DNA from: Methanococcus vannielii SB
GTDB lineage: Archaea > AGJL01 > Methanococci > Methanococcales > Methanococcaceae
Length of the DNA: 64,000 bases
Direction of reading: 5' to 3'
NCBI RefSeq assembly: GCF_000017165.1
Contig: NC_009634.1
Location: forward strand, 1,130,249-1,194,248
The notes beneath the pieces were generated by a model that searched no databases, was not told the DNA's origin, and saw only the letters and a program-made list of their open reading frames with translations. A program made the position numbers and the translations under genes. Of the stretch, positions 46,197-55,254 are shown piece after piece. Numbering within the stretch: position 1 is the first letter of the stretch; every line of letters begins with the position of its first letter.

Positions 46197-46583
46197 ATGA
46201 TTGAAAATAATACTGAAATAAAAATATCATCTAAAGCTAAGAAAATTCTAAGGTCACAATCCCATGAAATTGAGCCAGTTGTTTGGATTGGAAAAGAAGG
46301 GATGGATAAAACGATTGAAGAAATTAAAAGGCAAGTAAAAGATAAGAGCCTTATAAAAATTAAAATACGAACTAGTGCACTTGAAAGTGAAGATAAGGCT
46401 GAAATGGCAGAGAAAATTGCCAAAGAGACTGGTGCAGAAGTAATTAGTTTGGTAGGAAATGTAATAACTATTTTTAAGCCGAAAGAAGGCTGGAAAAAGT
46501 ATGGAACAAAGAAAATTAAGCAGGAAAAATATATCGAAGAATTCGAAGGATTACGGTCAAAAAAATCACTCCTCCGGAAATAA
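46197..46583 (+). CDS. YhbY/CRM-domain RNA-binding protein
   Basis: A 128-residue protein with one CRM domain, an RNA-binding fold linked to ribosome assembly. Conserved features are LRSQSHEIEPVVWIGKEGMDKTI (GxxG-like WIGKEG loop), LIKIKIRTSALE and TGAEVISLVGNVITIFKP. The C-terminal 40 residues are lysine-rich. ATG follows GGAGCGAGAAT. It precedes the S19e operon, consistent with a ribosome-related role. Confidence 0.88.
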   Translation: MIENNTEIKISSKAKKILRSQSHEIEPVVWIGKEGMDKTIEEIKRQVKDKSLIKIKIRTSALESEDKAEMAEKIAKETGAEVISLVGNVITIFKPKEGWKKYGTKKIKQEKYIEEFEGLRSKKSLLRK

Positions 46584-46694
46584 TCGGTTAAATACCTATA
46601 AAGCCTGTATTTTAATCTTTTTTCTATTTTATGCTTTTTTAAGATTTTTAACAAACATGGGAAAATATTATATACATGTTTTTATTATTATAAT

Positions 46695-46807
46695 AAGATT
46701 GCTCGGTCTTAAGGATTTTAAAGATTTTTATGAATCCGTTAATTGTCCAGGTTATCCAGATATGAGTTACAAAAGGATGAACTGAACGTAAATATTGAGG
46801 TGTTTGC
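46695..46807 (+). promoter_or_regulatory. long leader of the S19e operon
   Basis: A TATA-like ATTATATAC (46667-46675) predicts a start near 46695-46700, leaving a leader of about 110 bases. It holds AAGA-n8-TCTT (46699-46714) and GGAT-n-ATCC (46718-46737) hairpin-forming segments. Long leaders are uncommon in methanococcal ribosomal genes and can bind the ribosomal protein for feedback control. No experimental support. Confidence 0.3.
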
Positions 46808-47233
46808 ATGGTAACTGTTTACGATGTACCAGCTAATGAATTGATTGCAAAATTAGCAGAGAAGTTAAAAGAAATGGGCGTAGAAGAGCCAGAATGGGCA
46901 ATGTTTGTTAAAACTGGTGCTCATAAAGAAAGAAGGCCAGACGATGTAGAATGGTGGTACAAAAGATGTGCTGCTATTTTAAGAAAAGTCTACATGAATG
47001 GACCAGTTGGCGTTGAAAGATTAAGGAGCGCTTACGGTGGAAGAAAGAACCGGGGAAGTGCACCTGAAAGAACCGTTAAAGGTAGCGGTAACATCATCAG
47101 AACAGCATTCCAAGCTTTAGAAGCTAAAAACTTATTAGCTAAAGCGGAAAAAGGCGGAAGAATTATTGCACCAAAAGGCCAATCCTTAGTTGACAACACT
47201 GCAAAAGAAGTAAAAGAAGCTTTATCACAATAA
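46808..47233 (+). CDS. rps19e: 30S ribosomal protein S19e
   Basis: The 141-residue archaeal/eukaryotic small-subunit protein. Typical segments are VTVYDVPANELIAKLAEKL, EWAMFVKTGAHKERRPDDVEWWYKRCAAILRK, GPVGVERLRSAYGGRKNRGS and the C-terminal winged-helix NIIRTAFQALEAKNLL. ATG follows GAGGTGTTTGC. First gene of a ribosomal cluster followed by the PDCD5-like gene. Confidence 0.97.
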   Translation: MVTVYDVPANELIAKLAEKLKEMGVEEPEWAMFVKTGAHKERRPDDVEWWYKRCAAILRKVYMNGPVGVERLRSAYGGRKNRGSAPERTVKGSGNIIRTAFQALEAKNLLAKAEKGGRIIAPKGQSLVDNTAKEVKEALSQ

Positions 47234-47261
47234 TTTACCTTTTTATTCGGGGGTTTTTTAA

Positions 47262-47603
47262 ATGGACCCAGAAGAAATAAAACAAAAAAAATTGCAGGAA
47301 ATGCAAGCAAAAGCCCAAGATCCAGAGTATCAAAGGCAAATGCAAGAGCAACAAATGCAGTATGAAATGCAAAAACAAAAAGTACTTAGGCAAATCCTTT
47401 CTGAAGAAGCAAGGTCTAGGCTAGCAAGAATAAAACTTGCAAAACCGGAATTTGCACGGCAGGTGGAATCTCAGTTGATACAACTTGCTCAAGCAGGTAG
47501 GCTTCCGGTTCCGCTTACTGATGAGTACTTTAAGGGACTTCTCGATAAAATATACGAGATGAATAAATCTACAAAAAGAGAAGTTACAATAACTAGAAGA
47601 TAA
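47262..47603 (+). CDS. PDCD5/TFAR19-related DNA-binding protein
   Basis: A 113-residue helical protein of the PDCD5 family. The N-terminal half is a charged glutamine-rich helix (MDPEEIKQKKLQEMQAKAQ, then repeated QMQ). The core is EEARSRLARIKLAKPEFARQVESQLIQLAQAGRL with PLTDEYFKGLLDKI. The archaeal members bind double-stranded DNA without clear specificity. It is conserved next to S19e in many euryarchaea. ATG follows GGGGGTTTTTTAA. Confidence 0.93.
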   Translation: MDPEEIKQKKLQEMQAKAQDPEYQRQMQEQQMQYEMQKQKVLRQILSEEARSRLARIKLAKPEFARQVESQLIQLAQAGRLPVPLTDEYFKGLLDKIYEMNKSTKREVTITRR

Positions 47604-48205
47604 TGATATTCATGAAAGCTCATGTTTTATTTAGTGGTGGAAAAGATAGTTCCCTTTCTGCCATAATTTTGCATAATTTAGGCTACGAAATCCAGTTAAT
47701 AACTGTGAATTTTGGAGTAATGGATTCATATCTTCATGCAAGGGAAACTGCAAATGTAATTGGCTTTCCACACGAAGTCGAGTTACTTGATATGGAATTA
47801 ATTGAAAAATCTGTGGACATGATTTTAAAAGACGGCTATCCTGGAAACGGGATACAATTTTTACACAAGTCCGTTTTAGATATTCTTTCAGAAAAATACT
47901 GCGTAATTGCTGATGGGACGAGAAGGGATGATAGGGTTCCAAAACTAACCCATTCTGAAATTCAGAGTCTGGAAATGAGAAAAAATATTGAATACGTAAC
48001 TCCTTTGATGGGTTTTGGCCACAAAACCATACGGAGTCTTGTAAATAATTATTTCGTAATATCCGAACTTGAAAGTGAAGATCTTTTAAAGTCCGATTAC
48101 GAAACGGAAATAAGGGAAATAATAAGAAATAGGGGAGAAAATCCACTTTCTTATTTTCCAAAACATATTCAATCGAGAGTTACTGGCTTAAAAAGATACT
48201 TGTAG
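47603..48205 (+). CDS. PP-loop ATPase, predicted tRNA-thiolation or asparagine synthase-like (DUF7411 type)
   Basis: A 200-residue adenine-nucleotide alpha-hydrolase. The PP-loop VLFSGGKDSSLSAIIL is intact at residues 8-23, and CVIADGTRRDDRVPKL matches the second nucleotide contact. It is the archaeal family found beside S19e and L39e, with unknown target. The ATG at 47603 overlaps the stop of the PDCD5-like gene; the ATG at 47612 is an alternative that gives MKAHVLFSGG. Translation is probably coupled. Confidence 0.85.
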   Translation: MIFMKAHVLFSGGKDSSLSAIILHNLGYEIQLITVNFGVMDSYLHARETANVIGFPHEVELLDMELIEKSVDMILKDGYPGNGIQFLHKSVLDILSEKYCVIADGTRRDDRVPKLTHSEIQSLEMRKNIEYVTPLMGFGHKTIRSLVNNYFVISELESEDLLKSDYETEIREIIRNRGENPLSYFPKHIQSRVTGLKRYL

Positions 48206-48278
48206 TTTAAAATTAAGCTATGGTATCATGAAAGCGCTTAATAGTACTTAAAGCTAGATTTGCACGAAAGGTGAAAGC

Positions 48279-48434
48279 ATGGCAGGAAATAAACCTTTGG
48301 GTAAAAAATTAAGACTTGCAAAAGCTTTAAAACAAAATAGGAGAGTTCCTATGTTTGCAATTGCAAGAACAAAAGGAAGCGTTAAGCAACACCCAAAAAT
48401 GAGACACTGGAGAAGAAATACTCTTAAAAAATAA
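48279..48434 (+). CDS. rpl39e: 50S ribosomal protein L39e
   Basis: A 51-residue, very basic ribosomal protein near the exit tunnel. It begins [17 protein letters not shown], continues [17 protein letters not shown] and ends [14 protein letters not shown], all as in archaeal L39e. ATG follows AAGGTGAAAGC. Last gene of the S19e cluster. Confidence 0.97.
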   Translation: MAGNKPLGKKLRLAKALKQNRRVPMFAIARTKGSVKQHPKMRHWRRNTLKK

Positions 48435-48449
48435 TCACATACAAAATTC

Positions 48450-48460
48450 TTTTTTTATTT
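48450..48460 (+). terminator. T-run terminator after rpl39e
   Basis: T7 and T3 run (TTTTTTTATTT) about 15 bases after the L39e stop codon, within the region that converges with the PaaK-like gene. Confidence 0.5.
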
Positions 48461-48565
48461 ATATAAAAATTTAAAACATAAAAAGAAATTATGATGTTAA
48501 AAAATAATCAAATTTAGTTAAAATTTAGTTAATATAAATGTTTTAAAAAAGTTTAATTTATTGGA

Positions 48566-49867
48566 TTATTCGTTATCTCTTAAGTCTTTTACCCGTCTTG
48601 CTTTTCCTTCAAACCGTTCTAAGGTTCTGGGTTGGGCTATATTTATTTTTGAACTCAATCCTAAAACAGTTTTTAACTTATGGTCTACTTTTTTACTTAT
48701 CTGTTCAAGACAGCGGTACGTTTCAAGAAACTTTCCATCGGCAAGCTCAATGTTTATTGTTAATTCATCCATATGGCCTTTTTTTGTAACAATTATTTCA
48801 TAATGTGGCCCAATTTCTTCAATACTTTCAAGTACACTTTCAATTTGTGAAGGGAATACATTTACCCCCCTAATAATTAACATGTCGTCGCTTCTACCTT
48901 TAATTTTATTCATTCTTACAGTAGTTCTTCCACACTTGCATTTTTTATAATTTAAAGACGTCAGGTCTTTAGTCCGGTATCTTAAAACAGGGAGTGCCTC
49001 TTTTGTAAGTGCAGTAATTACGAGTTCTCCAACTTCCCCTTCAGGCAAAACTTCGCCTGTTTTAGGGTCAATAATTTCTGCAATAAAATGATCTTCTGAA
49101 ATATGCATACCAACCTTGTATTCGCATTCTCCAGAAACTCCTGGCCCCATTAATTCACTCATTCCGTAGTTTGATGTTGCAAGCATCAAAAATCGTGATT
49201 CGAGTTCTTTTCTGGCAGATTCTGAAAGACCTTCCCCTCCAAAAAGACCGATTTTTATTTTTAAATCTTTTTTAGGGTCAATACCCATTTTTTCAGCAAC
49301 TTCTGCAATGTGAAGTGCATATGATGGAGTGCATATTAAAACCGTAGTTTCAAAATCTTTCATTAGCATTATCTGCTTTTCAGTGTTTCCACTTGACATT
49401 GGAACTACCGTTACCCCAACTTTTTCAAGCCCGTAGTGAAGTCCAAATCCTCCAGTAAATAACCCGTATCCAAATGCTACTTGTGCAGTATCTTCGTTAG
49501 TTACTCCCGTAGCACTTATAACTCGTGCAACGAGTTCTGACCATGTTTCAATGTCTTTTTTAGTATATCCTACAACCGTGGGTTTTCCAGTTGTTCCGGA
49601 AGATCCGTGTATTCGTATAATTTCTTTTTTTGGAACAGCAAACATTTTAAACGGATAATTTTCCCTAAAATCTTCCTTAGTTGTAAACGGAACTTTTTTA
49701 AGGTCTTCAAGCGAATTTATGTCATCAGGTTTTAAATTTACGCTATCAAATTTGTTCCTGTAAAGGGGCACGTTATTATAGGCCCGTTTTACAGCATTTT
49801 TTAATCTTTCAAGCTGTATTTTTTCGATATCCTCTCTATCTAGAGTTTCTTCTCTGGACCAAATCAA
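48566..49867 (-). CDS. phenylacetate--CoA ligase family (PaaK-like) AMP-forming ligase
   Basis: A 433-residue acyl-adenylate-forming ligase. The AMP-binding P-loop IHGSSGTTGKPTVVGYT is clear, followed by VAFGYGLFTGGFGLHYG, YGMSELMGPGVSGEC (adenine binding) and RIKGRSDD-like hinge (KIKGRSDDMLIIRGVNVFPSQIE). In methanogens this supports activation of aryl acids such as indole- or phenylacetate for aromatic amino acid synthesis. The start is a TTG after GGAGGAGACTAAA, giving the family N-terminus IWSREETLDREDIEK. Confidence 0.9.
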   Translation of the reverse strand: MIWSREETLDREDIEKIQLERLKNAVKRAYNNVPLYRNKFDSVNLKPDDINSLEDLKKVPFTTKEDFRENYPFKMFAVPKKEIIRIHGSSGTTGKPTVVGYTKKDIETWSELVARVISATGVTNEDTAQVAFGYGLFTGGFGLHYGLEKVGVTVVPMSSGNTEKQIMLMKDFETTVLICTPSYALHIAEVAEKMGIDPKKDLKIKIGLFGGEGLSESARKELESRFLMLATSNYGMSELMGPGVSGECEYKVGMHISEDHFIAEIIDPKTGEVLPEGEVGELVITALTKEALPVLRYRTKDLTSLNYKKCKCGRTTVRMNKIKGRSDDMLIIRGVNVFPSQIESVLESIEEIGPHYEIIVTKKGHMDELTINIELADGKFLETYRCLEQISKKVDHKLKTVLGLSSKINIAQPRTLERFEGKARRVKDLRDNE

Positions 49868-49995
49868 TTTAGTCTCCTCCTTTACGTTTTTAGCAGTCCA
49901 ACTTAAATGGTAAAATGGCGGGTTTAAAATAATTCCCCGCAAAAGTTAGAATATTAATTATAAAAGCCTTTTTTAATTATATATCATTTTCTAAA

Positions 49996-50742
49996 TTAAA
50001 TAGATGTTATAATTCCTAAGCTTTTATCGTAAACTCCAACGGACTTTTGACTGTTTTTAGAAACTGAAAATAAAATATCTTCATAGTAGCCTAAGATTTT
50101 TAAATTTTTAGCAGAATTTGACTCAAATACTTTTCTCACCCAGTCTGTTTTTGTTAAGGTTCTTGATGGTATAAGTCCTTCAAAACTTTCTGAATCTATT
50201 TCTTCCTTAGAATACTTTAAGATGTAATCTGCAATTAATCCTGCACATATGTAATCTTCAATTGCAAATTTTCCACCCCTATGTGCAGGAACAAGAGTTA
50301 TGTCTTTATTACTTTTAAAAGCAATTTCACAAGCTTTTTTAGAAACATATTTAGCGTTTGTAATCGAGCCAATAAGTGTGTAGTTTGAAGAAATATTTTC
50401 AAGAACCCGTGTTCCGTTAGTCGTTGTAAGAACAATATTTCCGCCATTTTCCACGTATTTTTTTATTTCTAATTTATTAGATAATAATTCAACAGGGGAG
50501 TTTCCAAAATTGAAGCCATCTATTTTTTTACCGTTTCTTTCCCCTATCTTTATAGAATTTTCGATTTTGTTGGCTTTCTCGATACAGTCTGTTATATATA
50601 TCTTATTGCACAACTCAATTAATGTACAAATTGTGGTAGATGCACGTAAAACATCTATTACAACAGCACAAGAATTTTCTAAATTAACTCTTGAGCCATA
50701 TTTTTCTTGGCATTGAAAATCATAAGAAATAGAAACGTTCAA
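49996..50742 (-). CDS. comB: 2-phosphosulfolactate phosphatase
   Basis: Hydrolyses 2-phosphosulfolactate to sulfolactate in coenzyme M synthesis. The 248-residue protein has CAVVIDVLRASTTICTLI, IGERNGKKIDGFNFGNSPVE, IVLTTTNGTRVLE and VPAHRGGKFAIEDYICAGL, which are the conserved metal and phosphate segments of ComB. Start is TTG after GGGTGAGTAAA, giving NVSISYDFQ. Only 19 bases separate this start from the divergent DUF116 start. Confidence 0.94.
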   Translation of the reverse strand: MNVSISYDFQCQEKYGSRVNLENSCAVVIDVLRASTTICTLIELCNKIYITDCIEKANKIENSIKIGERNGKKIDGFNFGNSPVELLSNKLEIKKYVENGGNIVLTTTNGTRVLENISSNYTLIGSITNAKYVSKKACEIAFKSNKDITLVPAHRGGKFAIEDYICAGLIADYILKYSKEEIDSESFEGLIPSRTLTKTDWVRKVFESNSAKNLKILGYYEDILFSVSKNSQKSVGVYDKSLGIITSI

Positions 50743-50761
50743 TTTACTCACCCGTGATAAA

Positions 50762-51406
50762 ATGGTTTTAAGTAACATAAATATTTTTGAATATCTTGGA
50801 ATTATTCTAGTACTTCTTATACTAACTATTATACTACTCGCAACAACAGCAGTGGTACTTGGTTATTACTTGATTAAAAAGAACAAAATCCTTTTTCCAA
50901 AATTATCTCTTTATATTACAAATAACTTTTACTCAATACTTTTAAAGATATTTTTGCTTGTAGGTACTGAAGATACATTTTATAAAGTTGCAAGTGAATT
51001 TTATAACCGTTACTACTGTGAATCATTTAAAAAAGCTAAAAATAAAATTTTAATTTTACCGCACTGTTTAAGGGATTTAAAATGCCCTGGAAAATTGGGT
51101 GTTGATGGAATAGAATGTTTATTTTGCAGTAAATGTCCAGTTGGGGAAATTATTAAAGTTGCAAAGGAAAATGGCTATGAAGTATACATTGTTCCCGGTT
51201 CAACGTTTTTAAAGCGATTAGTGAAAGAGAAAAATCCTGATGGTGTTTTTGCAGTTGCATGTTACAATGACTTATTTCATGGAATGAACTCACTATCTAG
51301 AAAAAATATACCAATTCAAGGGCAATTATTAATGAAAGATGGCTGTATTCTGACCCTTGTAGATGTTGAAGAATTAATAAATCGTCTTAAAAATAAACCT
51401 TGCTAA
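50762..51406 (+). CDS. DUF116 family membrane-anchored cysteine protein
   Basis: A 214-residue protein with one N-terminal membrane helix (IILVLLILTIILLATTAVVLG, residues about 13-33). The soluble part is DUF116: ILPHCLRDLKCPGK, then CLFCSKCPVGEI with several cysteines that could bind an Fe-S cluster or zinc. VPGSTFLKRLV and VFAVACYNDL follow. Function unknown; found in methanogens and some bacteria. ATG follows CGTGATAAA. It is divergent from comB and 61 bases before the ArsA homologue. Confidence 0.85.
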   Translation: MVLSNINIFEYLGIILVLLILTIILLATTAVVLGYYLIKKNKILFPKLSLYITNNFYSILLKIFLLVGTEDTFYKVASEFYNRYYCESFKKAKNKILILPHCLRDLKCPGKLGVDGIECLFCSKCPVGEIIKVAKENGYEVYIVPGSTFLKRLVKEKNPDGVFAVACYNDLFHGMNSLSRKNIPIQGQLLMKDGCILTLVDVEELINRLKNKPC

Positions 51407-51467
51407 TTAAAAACATATAAAAACTTGTAGCAACTAATTAACTTAGATTATTAATTAAGGTGATATT

Positions 51468-52505
51468 TTGGTATTATCCAAATTAAAGGAATCATTAAAG
51501 GGGATTACCTCTAAAAAGCTTGAAAAAGAAAATGGAACAAAGTACATAATGTTCGGTGGAAAAGGCGGTGTTGGTAAAACGACAATGAGTGCAGCAACAG
51601 GGATATTCTGTGCAGAACAGGGTTTAAAGACAGTTGTAGTTTCAACAGACCCTGCACACTCACTAAGAGACAGTTTTGAGCAATCTTTTGGTCATGAACC
51701 AACAAAAGTAAATGGAATTGACAATTTGTATGTGGTAGAAATCGATCCAGAAGTTGCAATGTCCGAATATAAAACTAAATTAAAGGCACAAATGGATGAA
51801 AACCCGATGATGGGGGGAATGCTTGAAGACCAATTAGAAATGGCGTCATTAGCTCCTGGAACTGATGAAAGTGCTGCATTTGATGTATTTTTAAAATACA
51901 TGGACAGTAATGAATTTGACGTTGTTGTATTCGATACTGCACCAACTGGGCACACTTTAAGGTTTTTAGGGCTTCCTGAAATTATGGATAAATACATGTC
52001 AAAAATGATAAAGTTCAAAAAGCAGATGAGTGGCTTTATGAACATGATGAAAAAGATGATGCCATTTGGTGGAAAAGGCGAAGACATTGATTATGATAAG
52101 GCCTTAGAAGAAATGGAAACAATGAAAGCTAAAATTACAAAAGCAAGAGGAATTTTAGCAAACCCTGAAAGAACCGCATTTAGACTCGTTGTAATCCCTG
52201 AAGAAATGAGTATTTTAGAGAGTGAAAGGGCAATGAAAGCTCTTGAAAAATATAAGATACCGGTTGATTCAGTTGTAGTAAACCAGTTAATCCCTGAAGA
52301 CGTTGAATGCGGTTTCTGTAAGGCAAGAAGGTCACTACAAGAAAAGAGACTCCAAATGATTGAAGAGAAATTTGGAAATAAAGTTATTGCAAGACTAGAC
52401 CTTTTAAGAACCGAGGCAAAAGGGTTAGAAACCTTAAAAATACTTGCAAAAAAGCTATATGTTGATTCTGAAGAAAAAAAGGAAAAAGAAGTAATTGTAG
52501 CTTAA
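51468..52505 (+). CDS. ArsA/Get3-family ATPase
   Basis: A 345-residue P-loop ATPase of the ArsA/Get3 family. Motifs are [17 protein letters not shown] (deviant Walker A), [10 protein letters not shown] (switch I), [17 protein letters not shown] (switch II) and a CGFCKARR zinc-binding pair near residue 282. The hydrophobic Met-rich segment ([22 protein letters not shown]) is the client-binding helix region of Get3, so delivery of tail-anchored proteins is more likely than arsenite transport. Single-domain, as in archaea. Start is TTG after AGGTGATATT. Confidence 0.9.
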   Translation: MVLSKLKESLKGITSKKLEKENGTKYIMFGGKGGVGKTTMSAATGIFCAEQGLKTVVVSTDPAHSLRDSFEQSFGHEPTKVNGIDNLYVVEIDPEVAMSEYKTKLKAQMDENPMMGGMLEDQLEMASLAPGTDESAAFDVFLKYMDSNEFDVVVFDTAPTGHTLRFLGLPEIMDKYMSKMIKFKKQMSGFMNMMKKMMPFGGKGEDIDYDKALEEMETMKAKITKARGILANPERTAFRLVVIPEEMSILESERAMKALEKYKIPVDSVVVNQLIPEDVECGFCKARRSLQEKRLQMIEEKFGNKVIARLDLLRTEAKGLETLKILAKKLYVDSEEKKEKEVIVA

Positions 52506-52521
52506 ATTATAAAATTCCTAC

Positions 52522-52534
52522 TTTTTTATTTTTT
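52522..52534. terminator. T/A-run between arsA and cfbA
   Basis: TTTTTTATTTTTT shortly after the ArsA-like stop, followed by an A-run that can serve the convergent cfbA gene on the other strand. Confidence 0.45.
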
Positions 52535-52549
52535 AAAATAAAAGTTGTT

Positions 52550-53002
52550 TTAAAGACCTTTTGTTCTATCTAAAACAATATCAACGATTCTATCATCTGC
52601 ACCCATTGGTTTTCTATATATTATTTCAACATCGCTTGGAATTTCAAGTTCTTCGCAATGATGGTGGTGATGGTGATGTCCATCGCATTCATGCCCGTGT
52701 TCATGATGGTGGTGATGTCCACTACAACCATTATCTCCTTTATATATTCCCAATATTTTTGGAATATCCCTTTCAGTATGGTTTCCAGGGGCTAAAAATA
52801 CAGGTGTTACTATTATCTTTTTTGCACCCATATCAATCACTTTTCTAATTGCTTGAGGAATTGTAGGTTCGTTAAACTCCATCATTCCAACTTCAACAAT
52901 ATCATAATCCTCTCTCAATTTTATCTTTTCTGCAACTTCATTTACAACACTTTTTGAGTGAGGGAGCCTGCTTCCATGGCCTACCAAAACTAAAGCTTCC
53001 AT
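52550..53002 (-). CDS. cfbA: sirohydrochlorin nickelochelatase with His-rich loop
   Basis: Inserts Ni2+ into sirohydrochlorin, first step of F430 synthesis; the same small CbiX-type enzyme also inserts cobalt in vitro. The 150-residue protein starts ALVLVGHGSRLPHSK with His9, and the second catalytic His75 lies in APGNHTERDIP. Residues about 93-116 form a loop with 14 or more histidines (two runs, HHHHH and HHHHHHH, with cysteines), probably for metal storage. ATG follows AGGTGTAAGTT. It converges with the ArsA-like gene. Confidence 0.92.
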   Translation of the reverse strand: MEALVLVGHGSRLPHSKSVVNEVAEKIKLREDYDIVEVGMMEFNEPTIPQAIRKVIDMGAKKIIVTPVFLAPGNHTERDIPKILGIYKGDNGCSGHHHHHEHGHECDGHHHHHHHCEELEIPSDVEIIYRKPMGADDRIVDIVLDRTKGL

Positions 53003-53098
53003 AACTTACACCTGTAATATTTTTGAATTCATTTTTAATATTCATGTTTATTTTGATATACCGAAATATATATGTTTCTATTTTTTTAAAATAGTTGC

Positions 53099-53860
53099 TT
53101 AATCAATTACAGCTTTTTCAAATGAGTACATCGCTAAACATACGAGTATAACGCTTAGACTAAATAGAATTGATATATTTGTAAATATTTCAAATTTTGA
53201 AACGCCGGTTAAAAAATAACGTGCGGAATCAACTGCATAAGTTAAAGGATTTATGTATGACAAAACCTTCATCCAAAGGGGCATCGCATCTATTGGGTAA
53301 AATGCCCCACTTAAAAATATTAGTGGTTGCATCATTAGTCCAAAAATTAGGTGAAATCCCTCCTGACTGTTTATTTTTAGGCCCAATGTTATTCCAACGC
53401 TTGAAAATGCCACCGCAAGGATAAAACCCACAATTATGGTAGGAATCATTCCGTAAATATTTAAAGATACTAAACTTAAACTAAATATCATTATTAAAAC
53501 GCCCTGTAAAAGTGCAGTAATGGAATCACCAATAATGCGCCCTAAAATAGCTTCACTTCTTGAAGTAGGGGCAACCAATGTTTCTTTTAAAAATCCAAAC
53601 TGTTTATCCCATATTACAGTAACTCCACTTATAAAGCTACCGCTAAAAATTGTCATTGAAACTACCCCCGGTATTAAGTAGCTTAAATAATCCACCCCTC
53701 CAAAGATTTCTCTTGCAGCAGGAAAATTAAATGCTCTACTCCAACCAACTCCAAAGAATAATAACCATACAATTGGGTTTAAAAGTGAACCAAAAACTCT
53801 AGATTTGGCTCTTGTAAATCTTTTCAATTGCCGATAACTCATTGCCAAAAATGCGTTCAT
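53099..53860 (-). CDS. ABC-2 type transporter permease
   Basis: A 253-residue membrane protein with six hydrophobic segments and the ABC-2 signature near the middle (PLIFLSGAFYPIDAMPLWM then INPLTYAVDSARY). This matches drug/daunorubicin-type exporters. N-terminal FLAMSYRQLKRFTRAKSRVFGSLL is the cytoplasmic start. ATG follows AGGTGAGTTT. Last gene of a PadR-ATPase-MATE-permease run; forms the membrane part for the ATPase at 55255-56226. Confidence 0.9.
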   Translation of the reverse strand: MNAFLAMSYRQLKRFTRAKSRVFGSLLNPIVWLLFFGVGWSRAFNFPAAREIFGGVDYLSYLIPGVVSMTIFSGSFISGVTVIWDKQFGFLKETLVAPTSRSEAILGRIIGDSITALLQGVLIMIFSLSLVSLNIYGMIPTIIVGFILAVAFSSVGITLGLKINSQEGFHLIFGLMMQPLIFLSGAFYPIDAMPLWMKVLSYINPLTYAVDSARYFLTGVSKFEIFTNISILFSLSVILVCLAMYSFEKAVID

Positions 53861-53880
53861 AAACTCACCTGATTTTAAAA

Positions 53881-55254
53881 CTATGTACTTTCATGATTTA
53901 ATGTATTTTTAAACTCTTTTATTGTATATATTCCAATTAAAAATGCAATAAATACGGCTATAACGTGCCCTAAAATCATTCCAACCCAAACACCCGTTAG
54001 CCCCTTTTTAAAGGTTATTCCAAATATATATGCCATTGGGATTTGTAATATTATTGTTCTTAAAAGTGAAATAAAAAGGGAATTTTTACCTTTTGAAACG
54101 CCCTGAAACATTGCAGCAGTTAGCATTCCAAGTGGGAGAGTTGGGTAAAATAAAAACATATATTTCAAAAATACGAGTAAATCGTCAAGTATGTGGGCAG
54201 AAGTTTCAGAGTAAGTAAATAAATACGTAATCGGATTTGCAAAAATTAATATTAATGTAGCAATAATTAATTCAATTAATATTCCGATTTTTATTGCGTA
54301 TATATAAGATATTTCTAACTTTTCAGGGTTTTTGGAGCCATATGCTGCACCAGTTACTGCAGTAACTCCAGTTGCAAGCCCTACGAGTGGGATTGTGCCC
54401 ATTGAAACTATTCTCCAACCCGTTGAAAATACCGCAATTCCGTCGTTTCCGCCAGCTTTTGATACAATATATGTCAGTAAAAACATTGAAAAAGCCATAG
54501 TAAGCTGTGAAACAGATGCAGGAATACCTATACTAAATATCTCTTTTACAATTTTTAAATCGAATTTAAAGTCTTTAAGGGATATACTAACGTAAGTATC
54601 TTTTTTTATAAAAACCCAGTATATAAATAGAAAACTAGTAACTAACATCGAGATTAGTGTTGCAATAGCTGCACCTACTATTCCCATGTCAAGTACGTAA
54701 ATAAATATTGGGTCAAGTAAAATATTTAGTACGGAACCAAGTATTATTGCATACATTGATCGCTTAGCATCTCCTTCTCCCCTAAGTATTGCATTTACGA
54801 TATTTGTAAATAAAAGTAAAACTCCCCCCCCAAATAATATGGAAGAATACTGAACAGCCATACGTACTGTTTCACCGGAAGCTCCAATTAATGAATATAT
54901 TATACTTAAAAAAGGGATTACTCCAATTAATAAAATTCCAATAATTAATCCAAGAATTATCGAGTGGACTGCTATATTATCTGCTGCAATTTTATTATTC
55001 TGCCCAATTCTCCTTGAAATTGCAGAACTTCCTCCAACTCCGACACCGTTTGAAATTGCCATTAGTGCAAACATAAATGGAAAAAATAATCCTATTGCAG
55101 CAAGTGCATCAGACCCAAGTCCTGCAACCCATACTGCATCAACTACGTTATAAAGTGATTGAAATGACATTGCAATAACCATCGGGATTGAAACTTTTCT
55201 AATGGCTTTTTTAGGGTCGCCAAGTAGGTTCTGAACTCCTATGGTAGTTTTCAT
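53881..55254 (-). CDS. MATE family efflux transporter
   Basis: A 457-residue multidrug and toxic-compound extrusion antiporter with twelve membrane segments in two similar halves. Features are IPMVIAMSFQSLYNVVDAVWVAGLGSDALAAIGL in the first half and GIPASVSQLTMAFSMFLL in the second. It begins directly at the stop of the ATPase gene (TAAATG), which suggests coupled translation. A stand-alone antiporter between an ABC ATPase and its permease is an unusual order, see findings. Substrates unknown. Confidence 0.92.
   Translation of the reverse strand: MKTTIGVQNLLGDPKKAIRKVSIPMVIAMSFQSLYNVVDAVWVAGLGSDALAAIGLFFPFMFALMAISNGVGVGGSSAISRRIGQNNKIAADNIAVHSIILGLIIGILLIGVIPFLSIIYSLIGASGETVRMAVQYSSILFGGGVLLLFTNIVNAILRGEGDAKRSMYAIILGSVLNILLDPIFIYVLDMGIVGAAIATLISMLVTSFLFIYWVFIKKDTYVSISLKDFKFDLKIVKEIFSIGIPASVSQLTMAFSMFLLTYIVSKAGGNDGIAVFSTGWRIVSMGTIPLVGLATGVTAVTGAAYGSKNPEKLEISYIYAIKIGILIELIIATLILIFANPITYLFTYSETSAHILDDLLVFLKYMFLFYPTLPLGMLTAAMFQGVSKGKNSLFISLLRTIILQIPMAYIFGITFKKGLTGVWVGMILGHVIAVFIAFLIGIYTIKEFKNTLNHEST

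Noticed and set aside
46501-46785. 94-codon reading frame overlapping the end of the YhbY gene and the S19e leader
   Set aside because: It overlaps a clear gene in another frame, has no ribosome binding site, and its hydrophobic middle is only a reading of AT-rich DNA that contains the S19e promoter.
51468-52505. Arsenite efflux ATPase with arsenic resistance operon
   Set aside because: No arsB, arsC or arsR nearby; single-domain protein with the Get3-type CxxC and a methionine-rich client segment.
52640-52725. Short tandem repeat or CRISPR-like array at the GATGGTGGTGATG tract
   Set aside because: It is the reverse strand of histidine codons inside cfbA; irregular and in frame.
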